NCBI RefSeq assembly: GCF_029589435.1
Contig: NZ_JARRAG010000002.1
Location: forward strand, 5,084,001 to 5,148,000
DNA: 64,000 bases
Source: Paludisphaera mucosa
Lineage (GTDB): Bacteria > Planctomycetota > Planctomycetia > Isosphaerales > Isosphaeraceae
Direction of reading: 5' to 3'
The first letter of the stretch is position 1. Every line of letters begins with the position of its first letter. This document shows, piece by piece, positions 40,953-50,641 of this stretch. Below the pieces are notes generated by a model, which searched no databases, was not told where the DNA came from, and was given only the letters and a program-made list of their open reading frames with translations. The position numbers and the translations under genes are program-made.

Positions 40953-43175
40953 TCAGTTCGCCCCCTTCTTGTCGACGAACTTCGCCGGGGCCATGTCCCA
41001 GGCCTCGATCCCGTTGAAGATGACGGGCCCGCCCTGGGCCGAGACCTTCACCATCCGGGCCTCTTTGCTCTCGGGGAAGACCTGCTGCGTCAGGCACTGG
41101 CGGTCGTTGGCGAAGACCTCCAGCATCGGGCCGTCCAGGAAGATCCGCAGCCTGAGCGGCTCGCCGGGCTTCAGCTCCAGCGGGGCTTCGAAGACGTTCC
41201 GCGGATTCTTGTAGTCCGAGCCCCGCAGCAGGCCACCGGTGTCGAGCGGGCCGTTGGTGTAGACCACGTCGTCGCGGCGGGTCGACTTCGACGAGTCGAT
41301 CGCCAGCGTCTTCGCGCCGGGCCTGTAGCGGATGACGGTCTTCTCGGAGTCGTCGGGCGTGCAGCGGACCGCGACGGCGACCTCCTCGGCGGAGCCCGGC
41401 TCGACGGACAGCGCCAGCTCCATCGCGTCGCCCCGGATCGGGGCGCCGTCGAAGGTGGCGACGGCGACCTCGCTCCCGACGGACATGTCGGCCGAGCGTC
41501 GAGGGTTCCGGCGCAGCCGTTCCAGCTCCGGGACGGGCTTGATGGTCAGGTTCCCCTCGACGTCCAGGTCGATGACGCGCGGCAGGCTCTGCACGCCCGA
41601 GCCGGTCGCCTGCTGCGTCGGCAGCGTCCGCGGATCGGTGACCCAGGCCCAGATGATCCGCCGCCCCTTGTCGTCGAGCAGGCTCTCCGGGGCGAAGAAC
41701 TGGCCGCCGGGCCAGTTCATCCGGACGTGCTTCTCGGGGAAGAAGCGGTCGTTCTCATACCGGCCGATGTAGATCCGGCCGCCGACCTTGTGGCTGATGC
41801 ACAGCAGGGCCCGCTTGCCGCCGATCTTGAAGAAGTCGGGGCAGGAGCAGTCCTCGCCCTCGGTCGTCCACGAGAGGTCGGGGTGATCGAAGAACGGGCC
41901 GACGGGGGCCCACGAGACGAGGTCCTTCGACTTCATCGTGTAGAGCGTGTCCTTGCCGTTGGGGAGCTTGTTCCCCCCCAGCAGGCAGATGTAGTCGTCG
42001 CCTTCGAGCCAGAGGTACGGGTCCCAGACGGTGTAGACGCCGTGGCCCGGCTCGCCCGGCCTGGGCATGGGGATGATCGGGTTCTTCGGGTGCTTCTTCC
42101 AGACGATCAGGTCGTCGTCGGCGGCGGTGGCGACGCAGACGCCGGCCTCGACGCCGAACCAGCAGAGCGTCGGCACGCCGTTTTTGTCGAGGAAGGCGTT
42201 GCCGCTGAAGATGCCGACGTCCCTGTCCTCGCGCTGGGGGACGAGGGCCGGGGGGAGGAACGTCCAGTCGACCAGGTCCGTGCTGACGGCGTGGCCCCAG
42301 CAATGGCCCCCCTTCGGGAGCTTCGGGTCCTGGTAGATGTACATCAAGTGATACTTGCCCTTCCAGTAGATGCAGCCGTTGGCGTCGTACGGCCGCGCCA
42401 GGCCCTCGCGGGGCAGGGCCGAGACGTGGTACGTCGGCCAGTCCTCGGTCTCGCGAGTCCTGGCCGCGCCGATGCCCTTGCCGATCATCGCGAAGCCGCC
42501 GTCGAGGTGCAGCCGGCCGTCGCGGACCGTCGCCGCGCCCATCAGGCGGGCGGGGGGGAACGCCCCCATGCGATCGTCGACCTTGCCGTCGTCGAAGGTC
42601 CACCAGGCGAGCGGGGCGGGGTCTGAAGGCTGGTCGGGCTTGAGCTTCGACAGGGCCCCGGCGTCGAGCGCGAGGGGGTAGATCCGCGCGTCCTCGATCT
42701 CGCCCCGGAACGTCGGCCCGCCCATCATCTCCAGGTGCCGGAGGCCCAGCAGGGCCACGCTCGACGACGTGAACGCGACGGGTTCCGAGGCCATGTCGTA
42801 CTCGGCGTAGGGCCGGGCGTCGCGATAGATCGAGACGCGCCTGCCCTTGTACGCGACGGCGACCTGGACGAGCGTCTTCGCGTCGCCCGTCTCGGCGGCC
42901 GCGGCCGACTGGTCGGTCTGGGTGCGCCGGAAGAATTCGCTGCCGGCCATCCAGCGGCCGGGGGCCAGCTCGCCGAAGACGACGGCGTCGAAGCCCCCGC
43001 CCGGCTGCTGGACGGTCAGGGCGCTGCCGCCCTGCTGCCCGAGGTTCGCCGGGGCCGCCCAGACGACGAGCGTCTTGTCGCGAAGCTCCCATTCCGCCGC
43101 GAGCGTCGGGACGGAAAGGCCGAGGAAGAGGACGAGCCAGGAGGCTGATCGGGCGAGGCCGCGGCGGGTTGTCAT
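40953..43175 (-). CDS. Divergent GH32-like secreted protein with LamG-type N-terminal domain
   Basis: Exported 740-residue protein. After a signal peptide (about 1-27) comes a LamG/concanavalin-like domain (about 30-225), then a GH32-type propeller (about 245-540) and a C-terminal beta-sandwich. Family landmarks are altered: the nucleophile motif NDPNG reads YDANG (D264 kept), RDP reads WDP (D385 kept), and the residue before CPD, normally the acid Glu of ECPD, is Ser (S444 in EDCSCPDFF). E441 or D442 might take over. Activity on fructans is therefore uncertain. The C-terminal domain keeps [13 protein letters not shown] as in true GH32. It is the first gene of an operon with a GNAT gene and a PH-like membrane gene. 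The complete GH32 at the window start is not a close copy. Confidence 0.85.
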   Translation of the reverse strand: MTTRRGLARSASWLVLFLGLSVPTLAAEWELRDKTLVVWAAPANLGQQGGSALTVQQPGGGFDAVVFGELAPGRWMAGSEFFRRTQTDQSAAAAETGDAKTLVQVAVAYKGRRVSIYRDARPYAEYDMASEPVAFTSSSVALLGLRHLEMMGGPTFRGEIEDARIYPLALDAGALSKLKPDQPSDPAPLAWWTFDDGKVDDRMGAFPPARLMGAATVRDGRLHLDGGFAMIGKGIGAARTRETEDWPTYHVSALPREGLARPYDANGCIYWKGKYHLMYIYQDPKLPKGGHCWGHAVSTDLVDWTFLPPALVPQREDRDVGIFSGNAFLDKNGVPTLCWFGVEAGVCVATAADDDLIVWKKHPKNPIIPMPRPGEPGHGVYTVWDPYLWLEGDDYICLLGGNKLPNGKDTLYTMKSKDLVSWAPVGPFFDHPDLSWTTEGEDCSCPDFFKIGGKRALLCISHKVGGRIYIGRYENDRFFPEKHVRMNWPGGQFFAPESLLDDKGRRIIWAWVTDPRTLPTQQATGSGVQSLPRVIDLDVEGNLTIKPVPELERLRRNPRRSADMSVGSEVAVATFDGAPIRGDAMELALSVEPGSAEEVAVAVRCTPDDSEKTVIRYRPGAKTLAIDSSKSTRRDDVVYTNGPLDTGGLLRGSDYKNPRNVFEAPLELKPGEPLRLRIFLDGPMLEVFANDRQCLTQQVFPESKEARMVKVSAQGGPVIFNGIEAWDMAPAKFVDKKGAN

Positions 43176-43191
43176 CGCGGGACGTTCCTGT

Positions 43192-46100
43192 TCAGTTGGA
43201 CGGGGAGAGGTCCAGGAGCGTGCGCTGACGACGACCCTTGCCGCCCCGGGGCGATCCCTCGGGCTCGGCCTCCAGCTTGGGCGGATCGGGCTCGCCCGGC
43301 TTGCCGGCGGCGGCGAGCGCCAGGGGACGAAGCAGGGGGAAGACCTCGCGGCCGAGCTCGATCGTGTGCGGGTGGCATGTCAGGAAGAGGACCTGCACCT
43401 TCTTGGAGATCTCGCCCAGCGCCCGGAGGGTTCGCCGGGAGCGGTCGTCGTCGAAGTTCGCGAGCACGTCGTCCATCACGATAGGCAGGGACTCGGCGCG
43501 GCCGCAATAGTGCAGGACGTAGGCCAGCCGGACGGCCAGGTAGAGCTGCTCGCGGGTGCCGGTGGAGAGCTGATGGGGCTCCAAAACCTCGTCGTCGATC
43601 CGGCGGACCTGCAAGGGCGACTCGTCGTCGTCCGGCCGCTCGACGCGGACGTACCGGCCGCCGGTCATCGTCTCGAACAGCCGCGAGGTCTCGCGCAGCA
43701 TCTCGGGCCGGGCGTCCTGCTCGAACCGGGCGATCGCCTGTCTGAGCAGGTGCTGGGCGAGGACCAGGGGGACGTAGCGATCGACGACCGCGGCCAGCTC
43801 GGCGCGGCGGGCGGAGACCTTCTCCTGGATCTCGGCCGCGTCGCCGCCGCCGCGCTCGTACTCCGAGAGGGCCTGACGCCGCGAGCCGACGTTCCGGTCG
43901 GCGGCCGACTTCTCGGCCTGGACGCGGTCGCGACGGGCCTCGGCCTCGGCCCGCTCGGCTTCCAACCCGGGCGCGTCGGCCGACTCCAGCCGGGCGACGA
44001 AGGCGTCGAGCGGCTCGGCCTCGCGGAGGCGGTCGAACTCGCGGGACTTGTCGAGCATCGCCCGTTCCAGCTCGGCGATCCGCGCGGCCTGCGCGGCGGC
44101 CGCGCGATAGGCGGCGGCGGTCTCGGCGCCGGCGGCGAGCAGAAGGGCCTCGCGATCGCACCGCAGCCGGCCCAGGCGCTCTTCGCGGCGGGCGGCCTCG
44201 GCGAGGGCGTCGGCCCGGTTCTTCTCCAGGTTCGCCTGGCGTTCTCGGTCCTGGACGCTCCCGGTCAGCCGGGCGTGCAGCTCGGCGGCGGCCTGTTCGG
44301 GGGCCGCGTCGGCCAGCTCGGGCGCGATCTCCTCGACGAGCGCCCGCACCCGGGGCTCGAACGCGGCGAGCCGGGTCTCGTGGGCCGCGATGCGGACGTC
44401 GCAGGCGTCGGCCAGCTTCAGGCCGGCGGCCGTCTCGCCGAGCCCCTGGAGCACGCGGCCCAGGAGGCCGACGTCCCAGGCCTCGGGCAGGTGAAGTTCC
44501 CGCAGCAGGGCGGCGCGGCGGGCGTCCCACGCGGGCTCGTCGGCCCGGCGGGCCTGGGCTTCGGCCTCCAGCCGGTCGGCCTTCTCCTGGAGGCGGCGGC
44601 CGGCCGTGCGGAGGTCGCCGCGGGCCTTCTCGGCCTCGCGGATCTCCCGCTCGCGCTCGCGGGCGACGACCAGCAGCCGGGCCGCCGGGACGCCCATGTG
44701 GCCGGTCAGCTCGCCCAGTCGTCGCTCGAAATCGTCGATCCGCCCGCGGAGGAGCCGGCCCTCCTGCTCATGCTCGGCGAGCCTGGCCTGGAGCGACCGC
44801 AGGGCTTCGAGCCGGTCGAGCCAGCCTTCCATCGCCTCGGGGGCGAGGGGGGCGAGGCCGCAATCGGCCCAGAGCCCGCGCCAGCAATTGAGCACCGCGG
44901 CGGCGTCGGCGCGCAGGTCGTCGAGCGCCTCGCGGTCGTGGCGGACGCGGTCGCGGAGGGCGTGGAGCTGCTCCAGCTTGGCGACGGCGCTCGAGTGGCG
45001 GAACAGGTCGTCGGCGTAGAGGTCGGCCCGACGGATCGTCTCGGGGAAGGCGGCGATCAGGTCGGGCGGGGCGTCCGCGGCGTGCTCGGCAAGCCACTCG
45101 CGGATTTCGGCCTCGACGTCCTCGCGGTCGACGAACCGCCGGCGCACCAGGTCCCAGCCGGCGTCGCGGCCCTCGCGCATCGCGTCGAGGACGTCGCGGC
45201 TCGGGAGGTCGGCGTCGCGGCCGGCCAGCGCGGCGACCTCGCGCCCCAGGGCGTCGAGCCCGGCCTCGTCCCGCGCCAGGGCCGCCTCCGCGGCCTCGAC
45301 CCGGCCGTCGATCCTCTGGAGGTCCTGCTTGAAGCGGGCGACGGCCTCGCGCGGCGGGGCCGGGAGCTGGGCGGCGCGGATCGTCGGCGAGGCCAGCGGC
45401 GGGGCCAGTCGGGGGAGCAGGTCGTCGACCTCGCGCTGGAGCTTGCGGTGCTCGGCGCGACGGCGGTCGCATTCCTGGACGTCGTTCTTGTAGGCGTCCG
45501 CCTCCTGCATCAGGGCGGACCAGGGGGCGACGTCGACCGGGTCGCCCAGCTCGGCCAGCTCGGCGGCCTTCTCGTCACGCTCCTCGACGATCCGGGCGCG
45601 GCGGGCGGCCAGGTCGTCGAGGGCCTTGAGCCGCGCGTCGCGCTCGTCGACCAGGCGGTCGAAGCGGTCCTTCCGCTCGGCGGTGAGCTGGAAGCCGCGG
45701 AGGTCGTCGAGCGTCCAGTCGGGGGCGAGGCCGGCGACCCGGTCGGCCGCCTCGCGGAGGGCGGCGTCGCGCTGGCGGCGGTCCTCGGGCAGGTCGCGGC
45801 GGGCCTGCTTCACGGCCTCGATGGCCCGGTTCAGCTCCTCGATCAACGCCCGCCGCTCGATGGGGCGGGGGTCGAAGCGGACGTCGGCCAGCGCCCGCTC
45901 GGCCCGGGCGGCGCCTTCGAGGTCCTTGTCGCGCTCCTCGGCCAGGCGGGCGGCCTCGGCCTCGACGGCCTCGAACCGCGCGAGGCCGTCGGCGGGGAAG
46001 CCCTCGGGGGCGGACAGGCCGGCGCGCTCGCGGCGGAGCATCCCCAGCTCGCGCCAGGGGGGGTGGGCCTTCGCCAGCTTCTCCCGCAGCGCGAGGTCGC

Positions 46101-46797
46101 GGGCGGCCTCGAGGAGCGTCGCGCCCAGGGCGTCGGCCTCGGCCTCGGCGGTCTCCAGCTCCTGGCGGCGCTGCTCGTACGACTCGCAGCGGATGCTCTT
46201 GCCCTTGACCTGCTTCGACAGGTCCGCCAGGTCGGTCAGCAGCCTGTTCACGACCAGGGTCTTGGACTGGTCGGTGTAGAGCTTGCGGGCCTCGGCGTCG
46301 AGCGACTCCAGCACCCGCTTGGGGTCGGCGGCCCCGGCGGCGCCCGCGCTGAAGAGGACGGACTTGACGCTCTGGTCGGCCAGCGACCGTTCGCCCGCCG
46401 CCAGCTCCTCCAGCCCGAAGGCGAAGACGGACCGGAAGAGGTTGGGCGAGGCGCCGCCGAGCAGGGCCTCGAACGCCTCCTCGTCGAGCTCGCCGGCGCG
46501 GCCGTCGATCGATCCCGAGACCGTGTTCTTGCGGCCCTTGCGGCGACGCATCGCGACCAGCGAGCCGTCGTCGAGGGCGAGCGTCGCGCCCCCCTCGACC
46601 TTGCCGTTGGCCGCGGGCCCGAAGGCGTAGGGCGTGCGCTCGGCGAAGCCGAAGAGCAGCTCGCGGACGAACTCCAGCAGGGTCGTCTTGCCGGCCTCGT
46701 TGGGGCCCAGGATCATCTGGACGCCCTCGCCGTCGAGGGCCAGGTCCAGGTCCCGGAAGCGGCCGTACGCGCCGACGTGGAGCGATCGGATCCTCAT
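43192..46797 (-). CDS. YhaN-type SMC/Rad50-like ATPase
   Basis: 1201-residue ATPase of the Rad50/SbcC/YhaN group, expected to work with the nuclease encoded just upstream in processing DNA ends. Walker A is GPNEAGKTT (31-39); the C-terminal half of the head has an ABC-signature-like region (LSTGTREQLYLAVRLAYVL) and Walker B LPIVMDDVLANFDDD. In between lies a long coiled-coil region (about 170-1060) with breaks. No CXXC zinc hook was found in the coiled coil, which sets it apart from classical SbcC/Rad50 and fits YhaN. The ATG overlaps the nuclease stop codon by 4 bp. It ends 17 bp before the GH32-like gene, so read-through into that operon is possible. Confidence 0.9.
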   Translation of the reverse strand: MRIRSLHVGAYGRFRDLDLALDGEGVQMILGPNEAGKTTLLEFVRELLFGFAERTPYAFGPAANGKVEGGATLALDDGSLVAMRRRKGRKNTVSGSIDGRAGELDEEAFEALLGGASPNLFRSVFAFGLEELAAGERSLADQSVKSVLFSAGAAGAADPKRVLESLDAEARKLYTDQSKTLVVNRLLTDLADLSKQVKGKSIRCESYEQRRQELETAEAEADALGATLLEAARDLALREKLAKAHPPWRELGMLRRERAGLSAPEGFPADGLARFEAVEAEAARLAEERDKDLEGAARAERALADVRFDPRPIERRALIEELNRAIEAVKQARRDLPEDRRQRDAALREAADRVAGLAPDWTLDDLRGFQLTAERKDRFDRLVDERDARLKALDDLAARRARIVEERDEKAAELAELGDPVDVAPWSALMQEADAYKNDVQECDRRRAEHRKLQREVDDLLPRLAPPLASPTIRAAQLPAPPREAVARFKQDLQRIDGRVEAAEAALARDEAGLDALGREVAALAGRDADLPSRDVLDAMREGRDAGWDLVRRRFVDREDVEAEIREWLAEHAADAPPDLIAAFPETIRRADLYADDLFRHSSAVAKLEQLHALRDRVRHDREALDDLRADAAAVLNCWRGLWADCGLAPLAPEAMEGWLDRLEALRSLQARLAEHEQEGRLLRGRIDDFERRLGELTGHMGVPAARLLVVAREREREIREAEKARGDLRTAGRRLQEKADRLEAEAQARRADEPAWDARRAALLRELHLPEAWDVGLLGRVLQGLGETAAGLKLADACDVRIAAHETRLAAFEPRVRALVEEIAPELADAAPEQAAAELHARLTGSVQDRERQANLEKNRADALAEAARREERLGRLRCDREALLLAAGAETAAAYRAAAAQAARIAELERAMLDKSREFDRLREAEPLDAFVARLESADAPGLEAERAEAEARRDRVQAEKSAADRNVGSRRQALSEYERGGGDAAEIQEKVSARRAELAAVVDRYVPLVLAQHLLRQAIARFEQDARPEMLRETSRLFETMTGGRYVRVERPDDDESPLQVRRIDDEVLEPHQLSTGTREQLYLAVRLAYVLHYCGRAESLPIVMDDVLANFDDDRSRRTLRALGEISKKVQVLFLTCHPHTIELGREVFPLLRPLALAAAGKPGEPDPPKLEAEPEGSPRGGKGRRQRTLLDLSPSN

Positions 46798-48053
46798 GGG
46801 CGGGGCTCCGTCGTCAGGCGGTTGAGCAACTCGTCCTCGGCCTGCCGGAGCCAGCGGGCGAGCTGGTCGGGGGCGGTGAAGTCGAGGCCCCCCTCGTCCT
46901 TCAGCTCCAGGGCCACCTTGTTGGCGAGCTTGCGGACGTGGCCGCCGAGTTCCGTCAGCGCCTTCTCGTCGGCCCGGACGGCGTCGATGGACCGGAGCAG
47001 GTCGCCGAGGACGTCGCGGCCCTTGCGGAGCTGGTCGCGGTCGAGCGGGTGGTCGGTCTCGAGCTTGATCTTCTCGACCCAGAGGTCGTCGGTGAACTCG
47101 CCGGGGAGGGCGCGGAGCTGGGCCGTGGTCTCCAGCCGCCGGGTCTCGTCGCCCAGGATCCGATGCGCCCGGCAGCGGCCCTTGACCTCCAGGCGGACCG
47201 CGACCAGGCGGCCGTCGGCCTCGTCGGCGACGGCCTTGAGGCGCACGCGGGCCGCGTCGATCAGCTCGTCGACGCCGTCCTCGGGGAGCAGCGTCAGCGT
47301 CTCGCGGCGCCATCGGAGGACGTCGGTGGAGCGGAACCGCAGCGCCGAGACCTCGCCGTCGGCGACGGTCGCGACCATGCAGCCCTTGTCGCCCGTCTCG
47401 CGGACGTGCCGGCCCTGGGTGTTGCCCGGGTAGACGACGTAGGGTCCCTCGTGGAGGATCTCGCGCTTGTGGATGTGGCCCAGGCCCCAGTAGTCGTAGC
47501 CCTTGGCGGCCAGCTCGTTCACCGAGCAGGGGGCGTACGAGTCGTGGTCGAGCGAGCCGGTGGCGTTGGTGTGCAGCAGGCCGACGTTCACCAGCCCTTT
47601 GATGGGTTTCGGGTAGCGCGGGACGAGGTTCTCGGTCAGCTCGCGGCGGGGGAAGCTCATGCCGTGGATCGCGACGCCCAGGTCTTCCAGGACGATGGTC
47701 TCGGGCGCGCGGCAGTCGAGCATGTGGAGGTTGTCGGGCCAGGGGACCCGGTAGCTCATCTCGTCGCGCGAGTCGTGGTTGCCCCGGATCACGAAGACGC
47801 GGATCCCCTGGTTGCGCAGGATCCGCATCTGGGCGGCGGCGAAGAGGGCCGTGTTGAAGTCGTTCCAGTCGCCGTCGAAGAGGTCGCCGGAGACGATCAG
47901 GAACGACGCCTCCTCGTCGACGCAGACCCGCACCAGGTTCGCCAGCGCGGCGCGGGTGGCGAGCCGGACGCGCTCGACGGGGGCGCCCTCGTAGTGCTCC
48001 AGCCCGCGCAGGGGGCTGTCGACGTGCAGGTCGGCGGCGTGGACGAACTTCAT
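46794..48053 (-). CDS. YhaO/SbcD-type Mre11-like DNA nuclease
   Basis: 419-residue calcineurin-like metallophosphoesterase, partner of the YhaN-type ATPase. Metal-binding motifs are in order: HAADLHVDSPL (D8, H10), SGDLFDGDWND, RGNHDSRDE and GLGHIHKRE. The C-terminal third is the capping and ATPase-binding region. The ATG at 48053 has AAGGA upstream. The gene overlaps the ATPase gene by 4 bp, which implies coupled translation and a fixed complex. Mre11-like members are Mn-dependent exonucleases and endonucleases in double-strand break repair. Confidence 0.92.
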   Translation of the reverse strand: MKFVHAADLHVDSPLRGLEHYEGAPVERVRLATRAALANLVRVCVDEEASFLIVSGDLFDGDWNDFNTALFAAAQMRILRNQGIRVFVIRGNHDSRDEMSYRVPWPDNLHMLDCRAPETIVLEDLGVAIHGMSFPRRELTENLVPRYPKPIKGLVNVGLLHTNATGSLDHDSYAPCSVNELAAKGYDYWGLGHIHKREILHEGPYVVYPGNTQGRHVRETGDKGCMVATVADGEVSALRFRSTDVLRWRRETLTLLPEDGVDELIDAARVRLKAVADEADGRLVAVRLEVKGRCRAHRILGDETRRLETTAQLRALPGEFTDDLWVEKIKLETDHPLDRDQLRKGRDVLGDLLRSIDAVRADEKALTELGGHVRKLANKVALELKDEGGLDFTAPDQLARWLRQAEDELLNRLTTEPRP

Positions 48054-48203
48054 GTCGCGACGATCCTTCGTTCATTCCGGGCGTGGCGGAGCCGGGCCGG
48101 CCCGACGGCCGCTTCCACGATATTGTACTTTTGTCCCCCGTCCGTGGAGGGCAATCGGCGTGGATTTCGACCCGGCCGAACCGGTGCGACCGGAGGAATC
48201 GGA

Positions 48204-49514
48204 TCAAGGGGCGGGGTCGCGGAGGGGCTTGCCCTGCTTGTATAGGTCGAGCCGGGCCTGCGCCTTGTTCCGGTCCGCGGGGTCGGTGAAGAGGTTCAGG
48301 GCCATGGCCTGCCAGGCGGCGGCGGCGTCGAAGCGGCCGAGCTCGGCGTCGGCGGCGGCGAGGGCGGCCAGGGCGTGGGGCTCGGACTCCCTGGTCGAGG
48401 CGCGGGCTCGCTCGGCCAGGGCCTTGGCCCGGACGCCGTCGCGGAGCCTGGAGTCGGGGCTGGCGGCGAGAAGCCGGGCGAGGTGGGTCGCCGCGACGGC
48501 GTCGTCGGGATTCTTGGCGAGGGCGGCGTCGAGGTCGGCCGCGGCCGCCACGAACCGCCCCTGGAGGAGCCGGACGATCCCCCGACCGGTGCGTGCGGAG
48601 GGGTGGTCCGGGGCGAACTTCAGCACCTCGTCGTAGTCGGCGGCGGCCTCGTCGTACTTCCCTTGCTGGGCCAGGGCCCGGCCCCGGCCGTAGCGGGCGT
48701 CGGCGAGCCTGGGGTCGACGTCCAGGGCCCGGCCGTAGTCCTCGGCGGCCAGGTCGTACTCGTGCAGCTCGAACAGGCAGGTGGCGCGGCCGAGGCGCGC
48801 CCGGGCGTCGCCGGGGGCGATCTTGACCGCGCGGCTGAAGTCCTCGACGGCGTCGAGGAACCGGCCCTGCTCGAAGGCGGTAGCGCCTCGCGCGTCGTAG
48901 GCGTCGACCAGGTTGGGGTCGAGCCGGAGCGCGCGGGTGAAGTCGTCGAGGGCCCCCGCCAGGTCGCCCCGGGCGCGGCGGACGTCGCCGCGGCTGAGGT
49001 GGTAGAGCGCCTTCGACGGGTCGAGGTGGATGGCCCGGTCGTAGTCGGCGAGGGCCGGGTCGTAGCCCCGCCGGGAGGCCTCGGCCTGGGCGCGGGCGAA
49101 GTAGGCCAGGGGGTCCTTGGGGTCGGCGGCGACGGCCTGGGTGTAGTCGGCGATCGCCGCGGCGGTCTCGCCCCGCGCCGCGCGGATCCGGCCGCGGCCG
49201 ACGTAGGCCGGGGCCAGGTTGGGGTCGATCTCCAGGGCCCGGCCATAGTCGGCCAGGGCCTTTTCGACGTCGGGGATCTCGGCCCAGGCGATCGCGCGGT
49301 CGTAGTACGCCAGGGCGTCTCGGGGGTCGAGCCGGATCGCCTCGGTGAACGCCGCGACGGCCTGCACGTAATCCTTCCCGCGATGGAGCGCGACGCCCCG
49401 CGTCCGCTGCTCGCGCGCCTTCGCGACGGCGTCCTGGCCGGCGGCCGTCGCGGTCGTCGCGAGCGCGGCGAGGACCGCCAGCGACAGGCCTCGGGATCGG
49501 CGGTGCGTGGGCAT
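48204..49514 (-). CDS. Exported tetratricopeptide repeat protein
   Basis: 436-residue protein with a signal peptide (about 1-25) and then nine or ten consecutive TPR units of 34 residues (about 35-340), each with the AxxxYxxAIxxDPxxxxAYxxRG pattern. A helical tail with more divergent repeats follows. TPR arrays hold protein partners. It lies 49 bp downstream of galE on the same strand, which suggests joint transcription. The partner is unknown; many planctomycete secreted TPR proteins are only loosely characterised. Confidence 0.88.
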   Translation of the reverse strand: MPTHRRSRGLSLAVLAALATTATAAGQDAVAKAREQRTRGVALHRGKDYVQAVAAFTEAIRLDPRDALAYYDRAIAWAEIPDVEKALADYGRALEIDPNLAPAYVGRGRIRAARGETAAAIADYTQAVAADPKDPLAYFARAQAEASRRGYDPALADYDRAIHLDPSKALYHLSRGDVRRARGDLAGALDDFTRALRLDPNLVDAYDARGATAFEQGRFLDAVEDFSRAVKIAPGDARARLGRATCLFELHEYDLAAEDYGRALDVDPRLADARYGRGRALAQQGKYDEAAADYDEVLKFAPDHPSARTGRGIVRLLQGRFVAAAADLDAALAKNPDDAVAATHLARLLAASPDSRLRDGVRAKALAERARASTRESEPHALAALAAADAELGRFDAAAAWQAMALNLFTDPADRNKAQARLDLYKQGKPLRDPAP

Positions 49515-49563
49515 GGGCGGATCCCCGTGGGTTGATGCGTTCGCGCGGCCGGGGCCTTCGGGT

Positions 49564-50547
49564 TCAGTCGGCGTAGCCGTCGGGATGCGATTCGTGCCAC
49601 TTCCAGGCGGTCTCGACGATCGGCGTGATGCTCGTGTAGCGGGGCACCCAACCCAGCTCGCGGCGGGCGAGGCCGGCGTCGGCGATGAGGGCCGGCGGGT
49701 CGCCGGCGCGGGGAGGCGCGACGACGGCCGGGATCGGCCGGCCGGTGATCGCGCGGCAGGCGTCGATCACCTCCTTGACGCTCGTCCCCTGGCCGGTGCC
49801 CAGGTTGCAGCGGAACTCCGTCCCGCGGCCGAGCTTCTCCAGCGCCGAGATGTGGGCCGAGGCCAGGTCGTCGACGTGGATATAGTCGCGGATGCAGGTC
49901 CCGTCGGGCGTGGGGAGCTTGTCGCCGAAGATGGTGATGTGTTCGCGTTGGCCGAGCGCCACCTGGAGGACCAGCGGGATCAGGTGCGTCTCCGGGTCAT
50001 GGTCCTCGCCGAGGTCGCCGTCGGTCGAGGCGCCGGCCGCGTTGAAGTACCGAAGCGCCGCGTAGCCCCAGCCGTAGGCCTTGGCGAAGTCCGACAGCGC
50101 CCGCTCGATCACCAGCTTGGTGTATCCATACGGGTTGATCGGATTCTGGGCCTGGGTCTCGCGGATCGGGACGCTCTCGGGCTCGCCGTAGGTGGCGCAG
50201 GTGCTGGAGAAGACGATCCGCCAGACGCCGGCCTCGCGCATCGCATCCATGAGCGAGAGGGTGCCGACGATGTTGTTGTGATAATACTTCGCCGGGTCCG
50301 TGACCGACTCGCCGACGTAGGCGAAGGCGGCGAAATGCATCACGGCGTCGATCTGGTGCTCGCGCAGCGTCGCGACGACCTTGGCCTTGTCCAGCAGGTC
50401 GCCCTCGATCAGCCTCCCGGGCGCGACCGCGCCGCGATGGCCGAAGACCAGGTTGTCGTAGGCCCAGACCTCGTGGCCGGCCCGCGACAGCATCCGGGCC
50501 GCATGCGACCCCACGTATCCGGCGCCCCCCGAAACGAGCACGTTCAT
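49564..50547 (-). CDS. galE: UDP-glucose 4-epimerase
   Basis: 327-residue short-chain dehydrogenase interconverting UDP-glucose and UDP-galactose with bound NAD+. The Rossmann motif is GGAGYVG (7-13), the catalytic pair is Y140 and K144 (NPYGYTKLVIE), and the Ser/Thr is in SSTCATYGEP (114-123). Length is close to the usual 330-340 residues. The ATG at 50547 gives the classical N-terminus (MNVLVSGGAGYVGS) with GGAG upstream; an earlier in-frame start adds 14 odd residues. It supplies UDP-galactose for envelope or exopolysaccharide synthesis. It lies between the ExbD-type gene and the TPR gene. Confidence 0.96.
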   Translation of the reverse strand: MNVLVSGGAGYVGSHAARMLSRAGHEVWAYDNLVFGHRGAVAPGRLIEGDLLDKAKVVATLREHQIDAVMHFAAFAYVGESVTDPAKYYHNNIVGTLSLMDAMREAGVWRIVFSSTCATYGEPESVPIRETQAQNPINPYGYTKLVIERALSDFAKAYGWGYAALRYFNAAGASTDGDLGEDHDPETHLIPLVLQVALGQREHITIFGDKLPTPDGTCIRDYIHVDDLASAHISALEKLGRGTEFRCNLGTGQGTSVKEVIDACRAITGRPIPAVVAPPRAGDPPALIADAGLARRELGWVPRYTSITPIVETAWKWHESHPDGYAD

Positions 50548-50641
50548 CGTCTTCCACTCCCCTCCGTCCGAGTTCGATCCCGTCCCCATCGAGTCTAACC
50601 GAAACGCGCGGCGTCCGCCCCATCTGCGGGCCGCCTCCTTC

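Noticed and set aside
42847-47433. Long plus-strand frame antisense to the YhaN-type ATPase
   Set aside because: Repetitive Gly/Leu/Arg composition typical of antisense shadows; the minus strand encodes a clear ATPase.
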